NCBI GenBank assembly: GCA_947176785.1 | Contig: CAMWSA010000129.1 | Span: 1-9,233 of the forward strand | DNA length: 9,233 nt | Direction of reading: 5' to 3' | From: an uncultured Lachnospiraceae bacterium | GTDB lineage: Bacteria; Bacillota; Clostridia; Lachnospirales; Lachnospiraceae | In this document: positions 1 through 6,366 of the stretch, one piece after another | Layout of the letters: every line of letters begins with the position of its first letter | Numbering within the stretch: position 1 is the stretch's first letter | Made by a program: the position numbers and the translations under genes | The notes under the pieces: model-generated | What the model saw: the letters and a program-made list of their open reading frames with translations, nothing else | Told to the model about the DNA's origin: nothing | Databases searched by the model: none

Positions 1-50
1 GATCCCTGGCGGTAAGCCGCCCTTTTCGCCAGTACGGAAACCTATCCTGG

Positions 51-350
51 CTAATTTTCCCGAAGCCGTTCGACAATGCTGCGGATTCCCGCTTTTTTAT
101 AAATTGCTGCCGGGATTGTCATACACAGCAGAAGGGACAAAAGCATATAAAGCATCATGGGCAGTGCCGGGTATCGGAATATCCCGAATCCCAGTTCTTT
201 CCGGACCACGCTGAATATGAGGAAATCTGCCCCAGAACCTGCAGTAGCTGACAATATCAGCGTAAATACAAAATACCAAAGCCCTTCCCAGGCGATCAGG
301 GTACGTGCCTGCCTTTTGGTTGCGCCGACCGCGGCTGCCCGGCAGACCGG
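51..350 (-). pseudogene. C-terminal remnant of an ABC exporter permease (FtsX/MacB type)
   Basis: This open stretch of about 99 codons encodes the last part of an FtsX-like permease. It begins with a short cytoplasmic VGATKRQ-type loop and the segment ARTLIAWEGLWYF. A hydrophobic helix follows (VFTLILSATAGSGADFLIF), then a linker, and a second helix (MMLYMLLSLLLCMTIPAAI). The protein ends in the basic tail SIVERLREN, a common ending for clostridial permeases of this family. The frame is closed by a stop at 353-351, so it has no start and no N-terminal part. The preceding fragment of the same permease is in another frame, so a deletion with a frameshift separates them. Intact permeases of this kind usually have several hundred residues. 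The piece cannot work alone. The family call is fairly safe; the transported substrate is unknown. Confidence 0.75.
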
Positions 351-362
351 TTATAGGCTTCA

Positions 363-676
363 ATAATATCGCTGTCAATCCCGACTAACAGACTCCAGAA
401 TGCTGCCTTGGGATTATCCAGCCACATGGCCGTATCCGTAGGCTCCATTCCGTTTGCCCGCTCAAATTCGTTCTTGATCTCCATCCAGTCACCGTATATT
501 TCATCCGAATAATGCTCATAGATTGGCACAACCTTCGTCATACCAAACGCTTCCACTCCTTCTATCCCCTGCAGCCGCCCGACAAGCCCCGGCGTAAAGC
601 TCTGTTCCTCCTGAGGTGAAAAGGATGCCCTGCTCATACTGTTATAAAGGGCAATATCATGTGCCGTGTTATACAT
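363..676 (-). pseudogene. Extracellular-domain remnant of the same ABC permease
   Basis: About 104 codons read as a soluble, charged segment beginning NTAHDIALYNSMSR and ending near DSDIIEAYN. It has no membrane helix. It resembles part of the extracytoplasmic domain found between the first transmembrane helices of MacB/FtsX-type permeases. On its 5' side it is joined directly to the truncated ATPase gene in another frame. On its 3' side the open frame continues as about 20 arginine- and proline-rich residues that do not look native, because this DNA encodes the C-terminal permease fragment in a different frame. The permease N-terminus and most of its membrane core are therefore missing. The ATG at 676-674 has no good ribosome binding site. 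Assignment to the permease rests on position and composition, so it is an inference. Confidence 0.6.
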
Positions 677-977
677 TAAGGACCGGGACAAGGTTATAGT
701 TTTGGAACACGAATCCAATATGCCGGCGGCGGAACACTGCGAGCCTTTCTTCATTCTTATATGAAAGCTCTTTGCCGCCAATCAATATTTTTCTGGATGT
801 GGGAATGTCCAGACCTCCCATCATGTGAAGAAGAGTGGACTTACCGGATCCTGATGTTCCGACAATCGCGACAAATTCCCCCTCATTGATCGCAAGGTTT
901 ACACCATCAAGTGCTTTTGTCACATTGTCCCCCTGCTTGTAGTACTTTTTCAGATCCGTCACTTCTAAAACAGCCAT
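669..977 (-). pseudogene. Truncated ABC exporter ATPase (MacB/LolD/BceA-like)
   Basis: The first 102 residues of a nucleotide-binding domain are present. They comprise an N-terminal strand (MAVLEVTDLKKYY), the Walker A motif GTSGSGKST at residues 40-48, and the Q-loop region FVFQNYNLVPVLNV with Gln92. The frame then stops (TAA at 671-669) where families of this type continue into the helical domain. The ABC signature, Walker B, D-loop and H-loop are all absent, so ATP hydrolysis is not possible. Full-length relatives have about 220-250 residues. Residue 62 is Arg in PTSRK, where the family normally has Gly (PTSGK), a further sign of decay. The start is well supported by AAAGGAGAT at 992-984. 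The gene lies 61 bp behind the sensor kinase, as expected for a regulator-kinase-exporter module. It could still be translated as a useless fragment. Confidence 0.88.
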
Positions 978-980
978 AAA

Positions 981-1014
981 AAAATCTCCTTTCTTTTTTT
1001 GATAAGGAGATTTT
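981..1014 (-). promoter_or_regulatory. 11-bp inverted repeat covering the ATPase ribosome binding site
   Basis: AAAATCTCCTT (minus strand, 1014-1004) and AAGGAGATTTT (991-981) are perfect inverted copies separated by 12 bases. The downstream arm contains the ribosome binding site of the ATPase remnant and is followed by more T residues and the ATG at 977. Folded RNA would hide the ribosome binding site. The stem plus T run could also act as a weak intrinsic terminator or attenuator between the kinase and exporter genes. The repeat is directly visible; the regulatory role is inferred. Confidence 0.55.
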
Positions 1015-1038
1015 AAACAAGAAATTCCAATTTTTTAT

Positions 1039-2205
1039 CTATTTAAACAAAGCTGTAACCTGTGCCCCGGACGGGTGATTTTCTACCTTCAGCCATCCGC
1101 CATGCCGCTTGCATAACAACCCGCACAGGTAAAGCCCCAGCCCAAAATGCTCCGCGTTTCCCTTTTCCCCTGTGTAATAGGGGTCGGCTGCCCTGTGCAG
1201 TTCCTCCTCCGAAAAGCCCCTTCCGTCATCCATGACTATCAGAAATAAGCCTTCCTCCGTTTCCTCCAAGCAGAATATAACGGCGGCTTGGGCATAGCGG
1301 ACAGCATTCGCAACCAGATTATTGCCTACCTGTAGCACACAATTTCTGTCAACCTCCAGCTCCCCTGCATTTGTTTTCTGCTGAAAAAATAATTTTTTCC
1401 CGTGAGCCTGACACTCCATGGACGCGCTGTCATACAGTACCGCCGCCAGTTCCTTTACGGGAACAAGCTCCCTTTCCGGTTGCAGATCCTCCAACCGCTG
1501 CAGCTTACCCATGCCGGTCACATAATGCTCCATGCGCATAATATGCTTTTCCATAGTGACTGCGATATCCCTTGCCTGTCTGTCAGGGCTGGCCTGCAGC
1601 ATTTCATCATAGCCCTTCAATACTGTAAGAGGCGTCCGCAGTTCATGCGCAAAAGCAGCATTCAGCTTCTTGCGATCCTCAATCTGCCTCCACATTTCAG
1701 AGAAATTTGCGGCAAGCGCAGAACGCATGATCTCAAAAGAGTTGCATAACTGTCCCAATTCATCCCTTGCATCATATTTCAGGCGAAAATCCAGATCATT
1801 ATCGGAAATCTTCTCGGAAGCCGCCTTAAGCTCAGAAAGCGGCTTTTCCAATTTATTGCGGTAAAAGAGCAGGGTCGCCCCAAGAATACATAATGCGGAA
1901 TAAACAGGCGCAGACACGACCGGAATAATCTCCAAAGCCGAAATCAACAGATCATCCTGTTTACTCATAGCCTCTGTCATGGTTCCTATATACATCCCCT
2001 CGCCCAGCCTGTTTCCGTTTTCATCCGTCAGATAGTATTTGCGGCCGGACATGGGATAGCGGTCTCTGATATTCTGTGCTTCCCGTTTGCATATATTGGC
2101 AGTAAAGGCAGTAAGCAGGAGTGCTGTCAGGGCAAATACGAGAATATAAAGAATAATGCTTTTACGGAGTGACTGCTCTGCCAGTTTACCCTTTATTTCA
2201 CCCAT
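1039..2205 (-). CDS. Two-component sensor histidine kinase (HAMP, HisKA, HATPase)
   Basis: This is a membrane sensor kinase of 388 residues that should autophosphorylate on His and pass phosphate to the adjacent regulator. In order it has a transmembrane helix (about 16-35), a short outer segment of about 55 residues, a second helix (about 92-115) and a HAMP linker (about 115-165). The H-box FAHELRTPLT has phosphoacceptor His187. The N-box NNLVANAVRYA lies at 295-305, the G1 box DDGRGF at 326-331 and the G2 box GLGLYL at 355-360. All key catalytic motifs are present, so it looks functional. I chose the ATG at 2205, which overlaps the regulator by 13 bases. An upstream TTG at 2223 would add six residues but is a weaker start. 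The overlap implies translational coupling. The small outer domain suggests a signal sensed in the membrane or through a partner, but the likely partner exporter is dead. The ligand is unknown. Confidence 0.93.
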   Translation of the reverse strand: MGEIKGKLAEQSLRKSIILYILVFALTALLLTAFTANICKREAQNIRDRYPMSGRKYYLTDENGNRLGEGMYIGTMTEAMSKQDDLLISALEIIPVVSAPVYSALCILGATLLFYRNKLEKPLSELKAASEKISDNDLDFRLKYDARDELGQLCNSFEIMRSALAANFSEMWRQIEDRKKLNAAFAHELRTPLTVLKGYDEMLQASPDRQARDIAVTMEKHIMRMEHYVTGMGKLQRLEDLQPERELVPVKELAAVLYDSASMECQAHGKKLFFQQKTNAGELEVDRNCVLQVGNNLVANAVRYAQAAVIFCLEETEEGLFLIVMDDGRGFSEEELHRAADPYYTGEKGNAEHFGLGLYLCGLLCKRHGGWLKVENHPSGAQVTALFK

Positions 2206-2867
2206 CTGTAGCCACACCCCCAAACTGTCTCAATATAGATTCTGTCTGTACAGGCGGCAATTTTAGTCCGTACTCTGCGGATATGCTCTGCCACAACAAT
2301 GCTGTCGCCTTCACTGTCATACCCCCATACCAGTTCATAAATCCGTTCCCTGTCAAACACCTGTCCCGGATTCTGGGAAAGCAGTTCAACAATATCAAAT
2401 TCTTTTTTTGAAAGGGGAATTTCTTCACACCTATAAAACAGGCTGCGCTGTGTAAAGTCTATTGTCAGATCTCCTGCAAATTTAACGCAGGCTTCAAAAT
2501 TATATCTCACCTCCCTGCGCAGGTGGGCGCTTACTCTTGCCTCAAGCTCAGTAAGCGAAAACGGCTTTATAATATAGTCGTCCCCGCCCGCCGAAAAGCC
2601 CTTTACCTTATCCGCATCCTCAATCTTTGCCGTCAGAAAAAGGATAGGGCAGGCAATATGGTCACGGATACGGCTACAGACCTCCAGCCCGTTCAAGCCG
2701 GGCATATTGATGTCAAGCAGAATAAGATCCGGTCTCTTTTCTACCTGTTTTAAAGCTTCTGTCCCGTCGGAAGCCGTCATAACCTGATAGCCCCTGCTCC
2801 CAAAAAAGGATACGAGCATTGCCACAATATCCGGTTCATCATCAGCCACTAATAATTTGTAATCCAT
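2193..2867 (-). CDS. OmpR/PhoB-family response regulator
   Basis: This 224-residue DNA-binding response regulator should be phosphorylated by the kinase encoded behind it. The N-terminal receiver domain (about 3-115) has the acidic pair Asp9/Asp10, the phosphoacceptor Asp52 in LLDINMPG, Thr79 in FLTAK and Lys101 in IIKPF, so every residue needed for phosphotransfer is present. The C-terminal winged helix-turn-helix (about 125-224) has the family landmarks LSKKEFDIVELL and ETVWGCGYRWVK. An ATG at 2867 is favoured because AGGAGG (2881-2876) lies 8 bases upstream. The in-frame ATG at 2909 would add 14 residues unlike the family. Genes arranged regulator-kinase-ABC exporter usually control the exporter in response to envelope-active peptides. 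Here the nearby exporter is broken, so any remaining targets must lie elsewhere or in the promoter of this operon. Confidence 0.95.
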   Translation of the reverse strand: MDYKLLVADDEPDIVAMLVSFFGSRGYQVMTASDGTEALKQVEKRPDLILLDINMPGLNGLEVCSRIRDHIACPILFLTAKIEDADKVKGFSAGGDDYIIKPFSLTELEARVSAHLRREVRYNFEACVKFAGDLTIDFTQRSLFYRCEEIPLSKKEFDIVELLSQNPGQVFDRERIYELVWGYDSEGDSIVVAEHIRRVRTKIAACTDRIYIETVWGCGYRWVK

Positions 2868-2908
2868 TTTATACGCCTCCTGACGGGAAGCGTAACATAT
2901 AAAATCCA

Positions 2909-2937
2909 ATTATTTATCTACTTTTTCATAGCAGCAA
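2909..2937 (-). promoter_or_regulatory. Candidate promoter of the regulator-kinase operon
   Basis: TTGCTG (2937-2932), a 17-base spacer and AATAAT (2914-2909) form a plausible housekeeping promoter about 42 bp upstream of the regulator start. The -10 matches consensus at five of six positions, but the -35 is weak. It begins inside the T run of the preceding terminator. This is inference from the sequence only. Confidence 0.35.
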
Positions 2938-2978
2938 AAAATAGGACGCATGTGCAGCCAAAGCCGCCTGATACGCCC
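2936..2978 (-). terminator. Rho-independent terminator after the ComFB gene
   Basis: On the minus strand GGGCGTAT pairs with ATGCGTCC (two G-T pairs). Inside it GCGGC pairs with GCTGC around a TTTG loop, with a small internal loop between the two stems. The structure is followed by TATTTTTT. It lies 38 bp beyond the ComFB stop codon and separates that gene from the regulator-kinase operon. Confidence 0.65.
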
Positions 2979-3015
2979 TATAGTATTAACACGGGAACTT
3001 TCTCACTCCCGCAGA

Positions 3016-3309
3016 CTATAACCTTTTTTCTTCCACATAATTGACATTTTTGTGAGGGGCTTTTCCCACGACATCAATGGCCTTGCTCACAGCCACAGTG
3101 ACTTCGATATCATTTTGAACCTGGCTGGACGCAAACCGGTACAGCACTTTTCCCTTGATCGACTGCACATACTGCGCCGGAAGACGATTTAACGCATAAG
3201 CGGCTATATCCATCCGGCAGCTGTCACATTTGCAATAATCCGTATTGGGCAGCAGCTGGTCAATCTTCGTCAATACTGTTTCTTCCATCAAGTTTATCAA
3301 ACCTGTCAT
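3016..3309 (-). CDS. ComFB-family small protein
   Basis: This protein of 97 residues has the hallmarks of the late-competence ComFB family (Pfam ComFB, named for the second gene of the Bacillus comF operon). It has an N-terminal helix LMEETVLTKIDQLL, then a cysteine group (Cys26, Cys28, Cys31) in YCKCDSCRMDI, then the family-typical ALNRLPAQYV at about 39-48. The cysteines suggest metal binding. The biochemical role of ComFB proteins is not well settled; cyclic-di-nucleotide-linked roles have been proposed for cyanobacterial relatives. Unlike in Bacillus it is not flanked by comFA or comFC, so a competence role cannot be assumed. The start ATG at 3309 has a modest AAGG site about 9 bases upstream; Met8 is a less likely alternative. 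The gene has its own candidate promoter and terminator and appears to be a single-gene unit. Confidence 0.85.
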   Translation of the reverse strand: MTGLINLMEETVLTKIDQLLPNTDYCKCDSCRMDIAAYALNRLPAQYVQSIKGKVLYRFASSQVQNDIEVTVAVSKAIDVVGKAPHKNVNYVEEKRL

Positions 3310-3337
3310 CTCATTTTACCTTGTTTAGCCTTTCGTA

Positions 3338-3350
3338 TTCCCTATGGGAA
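3338..3350. promoter_or_regulatory. Palindrome TTCCC-TAT-GGGAA in the ComFB leader
   Basis: A perfect 5+5 bp dyad with a 3-base centre lies between the candidate -10 element and the ribosome binding site of the ComFB gene. It could be a repressor operator or a small leader hairpin. It is visible in the sequence, but no regulator is known and chance is possible. Confidence 0.3.
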
Positions 3351-3371
3351 AAATCCACCTATCCCAAAATA

Positions 3372-3380
3372 AGTATATCA
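3372..3380 (-). promoter_or_regulatory. Extended -10 promoter element for the ComFB gene
   Basis: TGATATACT on the minus strand matches an extended -10 (TG, one base, then TATACT with five of six consensus bases). It lies about 63 bp upstream of the ComFB start. No good -35 is present at the normal distance, which is acceptable for an extended -10 promoter. Confidence 0.4.
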
Positions 3381-3431
3381 CTAAAGTCCATAGAAGAAAA
3401 TAATTTTTTGCTAAAAAATAGGAAATTAGGA

Positions 3432-4361
3432 CTAAAATTTTCTCCATAGCCGATGAAGAAAAAGCCAACGGAAAAATTGCACCGCCAGAAAGCCCATGGT
3501 TCCGCCCACCAGCACGTCGCTGAAAAAGTGAGCGCCGGCCGCCACACGAAAGAATGCCACAAGGCCCGTGTAGGTTATGGGAACCACATAGGATAATATT
3601 TTCCGTTTTTTTGTCCGCAGTCCTTCAAACAGATCCGGCAGCAGAATTACCAGATAAGCCATGGAGCCCGAAAATGTATGGCCGGACGGAAAGGACTTAA
3701 AATAATCCCGGTCAAGGCCCAGGCTTCCCAGCTGCGCCCTGGCACTGCTCACCTGATACCAGGGCGTATAATAGGAATAATCCCCTATATAATGCATGGC
3801 CCTGAAGCGCATCCTTCCCACAGGATTCTTGATGAGTTCCACAAACAGAAAACAGCAGCAGGAACAGATGATCGCCAGCGCAAAGGGCAGCATCTGCCGC
3901 ATATGGGCCTGAATCCATCCGCCGGCCAGCGCCAGGATCAGCACCGTGACCACCAGGCCAAAGGCCGTCATTGCCAATTTAAACCAGATCTGCCTCATCA
4001 CCTCTTCTCTGTCCAAAATCTGAAGCAGATATTTCATCATATCCCGCAAAAAAGAACTTCCCGCAAACACGGACAGTCCGAAGAAAAGCAACGCCAGCAC
4101 CCTTGCCGCACCGCCCTTGTGGTGGAGGTATACCACCAGGATGGAGGCGGCAAAGGTGGCAAAGCCCCATATGGGGGCCATGGCCGCCACCTCCACCAGA
4201 TTGCAGGGAAAGCTGGTGGAAAAGTATCTGCCAGGAACCAGATTGGGCGAAGCCAGCAGAAAGCTTACCTGTAAATCATAAACCGTAGCAAGCGCCAGCA
4301 ATGCTCCGAATATTAATAGGAATAATCCCACTGCCATATATTGCCTGTTTCTTTTGGACAT
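3432..4361 (-). CDS. Membrane PAP2-superfamily phosphatase
   Basis: A 309-residue integral membrane protein of the PAP2 superfamily, which removes phosphate from lipid phosphates such as phosphatidate, undecaprenyl pyrophosphate or phosphatidylglycerophosphate. The three phosphatase motifs are present. Motif 1 is KNPVGRMRF from Lys178 with Arg183 and Arg185; motif 2 is PSGH at 225-228; motif 3 is FRVAAGAHFFSD with Arg272, His278 and Asp282. Motif 1 normally ends RP and here ends RF. At least five hydrophobic helices are visible (about 9-27, 57-78, 87-102, 128-149 and 156-176), with more around 232-242 and 256-296. An ATG at 4361 is favoured because AGGAGG lies 11 bases upstream; the in-frame start at 4406 precedes that site. 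The gene is probably transcribed alone from the promoter at 4397-4425. The lipid substrate cannot be read from the sequence. Confidence 0.92.
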   Translation of the reverse strand: MSKRNRQYMAVGLFLLIFGALLALATVYDLQVSFLLASPNLVPGRYFSTSFPCNLVEVAAMAPIWGFATFAASILVVYLHHKGGAARVLALLFFGLSVFAGSSFLRDMMKYLLQILDREEVMRQIWFKLAMTAFGLVVTVLILALAGGWIQAHMRQMLPFALAIICSCCCFLFVELIKNPVGRMRFRAMHYIGDYSYYTPWYQVSSARAQLGSLGLDRDYFKSFPSGHTFSGSMAYLVILLPDLFEGLRTKKRKILSYVVPITYTGLVAFFRVAAGAHFFSDVLVGGTMGFLAVQFFRWLFLHRLWRKF

Positions 4362-4396
4362 AGCAGTATCATCCTCCTGTCCGTTTATACAGTTAT

Positions 4397-4425
4397 ATAT
4401 TATCACAGTTTCATCAATAATTCAA
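4397..4425 (-). promoter_or_regulatory. Candidate promoter of the PAP2 phosphatase gene
   Basis: TTGAAT (4425-4420), a 17-base spacer and TAATAT (4402-4397) lie just upstream of the phosphatase gene, giving a predicted leader of about 30 bases. Both hexamers match consensus at four of six positions. The gap between the upstream terminator and this gene supports independent transcription. Confidence 0.45.
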
Positions 4426-4436
4426 TGTAAAAATGA

Positions 4437-4465
4437 TTGTCCCCACGGAAAAAATCTGCTATACT
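4437..4465 (+). promoter_or_regulatory. Possible plus-strand promoter facing the CoA-transferase 3' region
   Basis: TTGTCC (4437-4442), exactly 17 bases and TATACT (4460-4465) form a good-looking plus-strand promoter, divergent from the phosphatase promoter with 11 bp between the -35 boxes. No credible plus-strand gene follows. The ATG at 4478 opens only a 44-codon frame without a ribosome binding site. The -10 lies inside the stem of the minus-strand terminator, so the match may be accidental. If active, it would make RNA antisense to the remnant at 4562-4990. Confidence 0.25.
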
Positions 4466-4501
4466 TTCTGACAGAGAATGCGCAGCCGCAGAAAACAGCA
4501 G
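4449..4501 (-). terminator. Rho-independent terminator downstream of the CoA-transferase unit
   Basis: On the minus strand CTGCT pairs with AGCAG, and TTTCTG pairs with CAGAAA just inside it, with a small internal loop (GT/GTAT) and an 18-base apical loop. The structure is followed directly by ATTTTTTCC. It lies about 60 bp beyond the last stop codon of the downstream remnant and ahead of the phosphatase promoter, where a terminator is expected. Confidence 0.5.
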
Positions 4502-4561
4502 AAACGAAAGCCTGGCCCCGACTCTAAAATACCGTTTGAGAGGGATCCATGTGAGGTATAC

Positions 4562-4990
4562 TTACGCCGTTTCGCACCATCTCCTTGCATCTGTATCCTG
4601 CTGCCCTTTTAAGCGCCTTACCTCCTGCCTCAGTTCCTCTATCTGCCGGTCTTTCCGGCTTAACTGCTCGTCCTTCTCCTCCAACCGTTGATCCCTGTCC
4701 TGCTGCTGAATACTCCTGACTGTTTTCTTTGTGTTCTTTGCGGGCTATTGTTCCACCACCAGGCTGATAGCAGGCGCGGGGCCGTCGCAGCCCGGCAGGA
4801 ACAGCCCTGCCTCCCTGGCCCGCTCCGCCACCATCATGGAAAGGCAATTGTCACACTGCAAATAACGATACCACTCTGTCACGGATTTCAGATGGGGCGG
4901 CAGCTTTACCGGATGCCGGGCCAGCGCAAGCAATTCGTCATGAACCCCCTGCCTGATCAGTTCCCCATTGTACCATACCCCGGCGGACCG
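4562..4990 (-). pseudogene. Unrecognised gene remnant with Cys pair and coiled-coil tail, split by TAG
   Basis: Directly after the CoA-transferase stop codon (TAG, 4993-4991) the same frame continues with protein-like sequence. There are 81 codons, a TAG at 4747-4745, then 60 codons to a TAA at 4564-4562. The first part includes LPPHLKSVTEWYRYLQCDNC, a CxxC-like pair, and ends AISLVVEQ. The second part, from PAKNTKKTV, becomes a strongly charged heptad-like coiled coil (RLEEKDEQLSRKDRQIEEL). The two halves read as one protein if the internal TAG was once CAG (EQ-Q-PAKN), a single C-to-T change. There is no convincing start codon or ribosome binding site; the only candidate is a TTG at 4933. 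The sequence therefore looks like the 3' end of a gene whose 5' part was lost. I do not recognise the family. Codon use resembles the neighbouring gene. Confidence 0.5.
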
Positions 4991-6334
4991 CTACCCTCTC
5001 CTGTTGGAGCGCCTCCAGATCTTCCTGGCCTGGGCCTCCCGAACCAGCATATCCCGGAAATCCGGGTGGGCGATGGAGATCAGCGCCTCCGCCCGCTCCC
5101 AGGTGGAGCGTCCCTCCAGATTGATGACTCCGTATTCCGTAGCCAGAAAATACACCTGGCTGCGGGGGGAGGTAATGATATCGCCGTCAAACTGAGGCTT
5201 GATCCGGGAGTGCTTTCCCCCGTGACGGTCCGTATGTACGGAACTCATACAGATAAAGGCTTTGCCGCCCCGGGAAGCGGAGGCACCGATCAGAAAGTCC
5301 AGCTGCCCGCCCGTACCGCTGATCTGTCTGGCCCCGGCGCTCTCCGCCGCCACCTGACCGTACAAATCCACCGCCACACAGCTGTTGATGGATACCATGT
5401 TGTCAATCTGGGCAATCACGCTGGGACGGTTCACATACTCCAACGGATAGGCGGCTATGCCGTGGTTATCGTCCAGCCATTCATACAGTTCCAGGGAACC
5501 CAGGGCGCAGCCAAAGACGCCCTTGCCCCGGTCAATATTTTTCTTCCGGTTGGTCAGCTTTCCCGCCCGGTACATGCTGAGATATGCGTCGGAACACAAC
5601 TCCGTGTGCATCCCCAGGTCTCTCAGATCGGAGCGGGCGATCAACTCCCCCAGGGCGTTGGGCATACTGCCGATGCCCAGCTGCAAAGTAGCCCCGTCCA
5701 CAATATAGGGGATGATATGTTCCGCAATCCGCCGATCCACCTCCCTGGGCACAAAGGGCCTGCTGCTCTGAAAGGGGACATGGGAACCTTCCACGATGTA
5801 ATCCACCTCCGAGATATGAATGCACTCGTCATAGCCGCCGTGAATCTTGGGCATATGCTCGTTGACCTCCACGATCACGATATCCGCCATCCGGGCAATG
5901 GGAGCCGCCACCCCGGTGTTGACCGAGAAGTTGAAGTATCCGTGCTTGTCCATGGGGGACACGCTGACCATGACCACATTCACATCCAGAAAAAATTCAT
6001 AGTAAGCCGCATTGTTGTGGAACACCATGGGGATATAGTAGCACAGCCCCCGGTCGCAGAGCTTACGCTCATAAGAGGAACAATGCCAGCTGTGATAGGT
6101 AAAATGCTCCTGGCTCTCGTCGCACTCCGCCACATGGATGGGGCCGTCGATCAAGTTGCCCCGGATTTTCACATCCCACAGTTCATCCCGCCTCCGGGCC
6201 AGAGCCTGATCCAGCAGCACCGGCTTGCCCAGGCAGCTGGTGTAGTCCACCCAGTCCCCGCTTTTCACCACCGATGCCGCCTCCTGGGGCGTGCGCAGTT
6301 TGCGCTGATATTGCGCTGTGAAGTCCTGTAACAT
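4991..6334 (-). CDS. CoA-transferase, butyryl-CoA:acetate / 4-hydroxybutyrate family
   Basis: This 447-residue cytoplasmic enzyme should move CoA between an acyl-CoA and a free carboxylic acid, typically acetate, through a glutamyl-CoA intermediate. The sequence has the family features VKSGDWVDY near residues 23-31, PMDKHGYFNFS at 127-137, GIGSMPNA at 220-227, GMHTELCSDA with the predicted catalytic Glu245, GTGGQLDF at 340-347 (CoA-site glycine loop) and the C-terminal region AHPDFRDML. Its length is normal for the family. The ATG at 6334 is favoured because AAGGAGAGG lies about 10 bases upstream; the frame from 6382 would start ahead of the ribosome binding site. It has its own promoter (6367-6393). 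Such enzymes end butyrate or aminobutyrate fermentation. The acyl substrate (butyryl, 4-hydroxybutyryl, propionyl or other) cannot be told from sequence alone, so no gene symbol is given. Confidence 0.92.
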   Translation of the reverse strand: MLQDFTAQYQRKLRTPQEAASVVKSGDWVDYTSCLGKPVLLDQALARRRDELWDVKIRGNLIDGPIHVAECDESQEHFTYHSWHCSSYERKLCDRGLCYYIPMVFHNNAAYYEFFLDVNVVMVSVSPMDKHGYFNFSVNTGVAAPIARMADIVIVEVNEHMPKIHGGYDECIHISEVDYIVEGSHVPFQSSRPFVPREVDRRIAEHIIPYIVDGATLQLGIGSMPNALGELIARSDLRDLGMHTELCSDAYLSMYRAGKLTNRKKNIDRGKGVFGCALGSLELYEWLDDNHGIAAYPLEYVNRPSVIAQIDNMVSINSCVAVDLYGQVAAESAGARQISGTGGQLDFLIGASASRGGKAFICMSSVHTDRHGGKHSRIKPQFDGDIITSPRSQVYFLATEYGVINLEGRSTWERAEALISIAHPDFRDMLVREAQARKIWRRSNRRG

Positions 6335-6366
6335 CTTGTCCCCTCTCCTTAAAGCAAGCCTTTTTA

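Noticed and set aside
8..32. GC-rich hairpin near the window edge (GGCGG-TAAG-CCGCC with an alternative outer pairing)
   Set aside because: On the minus strand it has no T run and it lies beyond a dead gene; on the plus strand the CTTTTC run is too weak to call a terminator.
3403..3419. A/T-only inverted repeat behind the PAP2 stop codon
   Set aside because: The stem (ATTTTTT/AAAAAAT) has no G-C pairs, so it is not a credible intrinsic terminator.
3678..4274. Plus-strand open frame of 198 codons opposite the PAP2 gene
   Set aside because: Its composition (many His, Gln and Lys) is typical of an antisense shadow, and the phosphatase motifs on the minus strand are clear.
4524..4847. Minus-strand frame of 107 codons overlapping the remnant behind the CoA-transferase
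   Set aside because: A Gly/Arg-rich shadow frame; the overlapping frame with coiled-coil pattern is a better coding candidate.
4688..6331. Plus-strand open frame of 547 codons opposite the CoA-transferase
   Set aside because: It lies exactly over a well-supported conserved gene, has no ribosome binding site, is rich in Pro, His and Gly as expected from the reverse of G+C-rich codons, and shows no domain.
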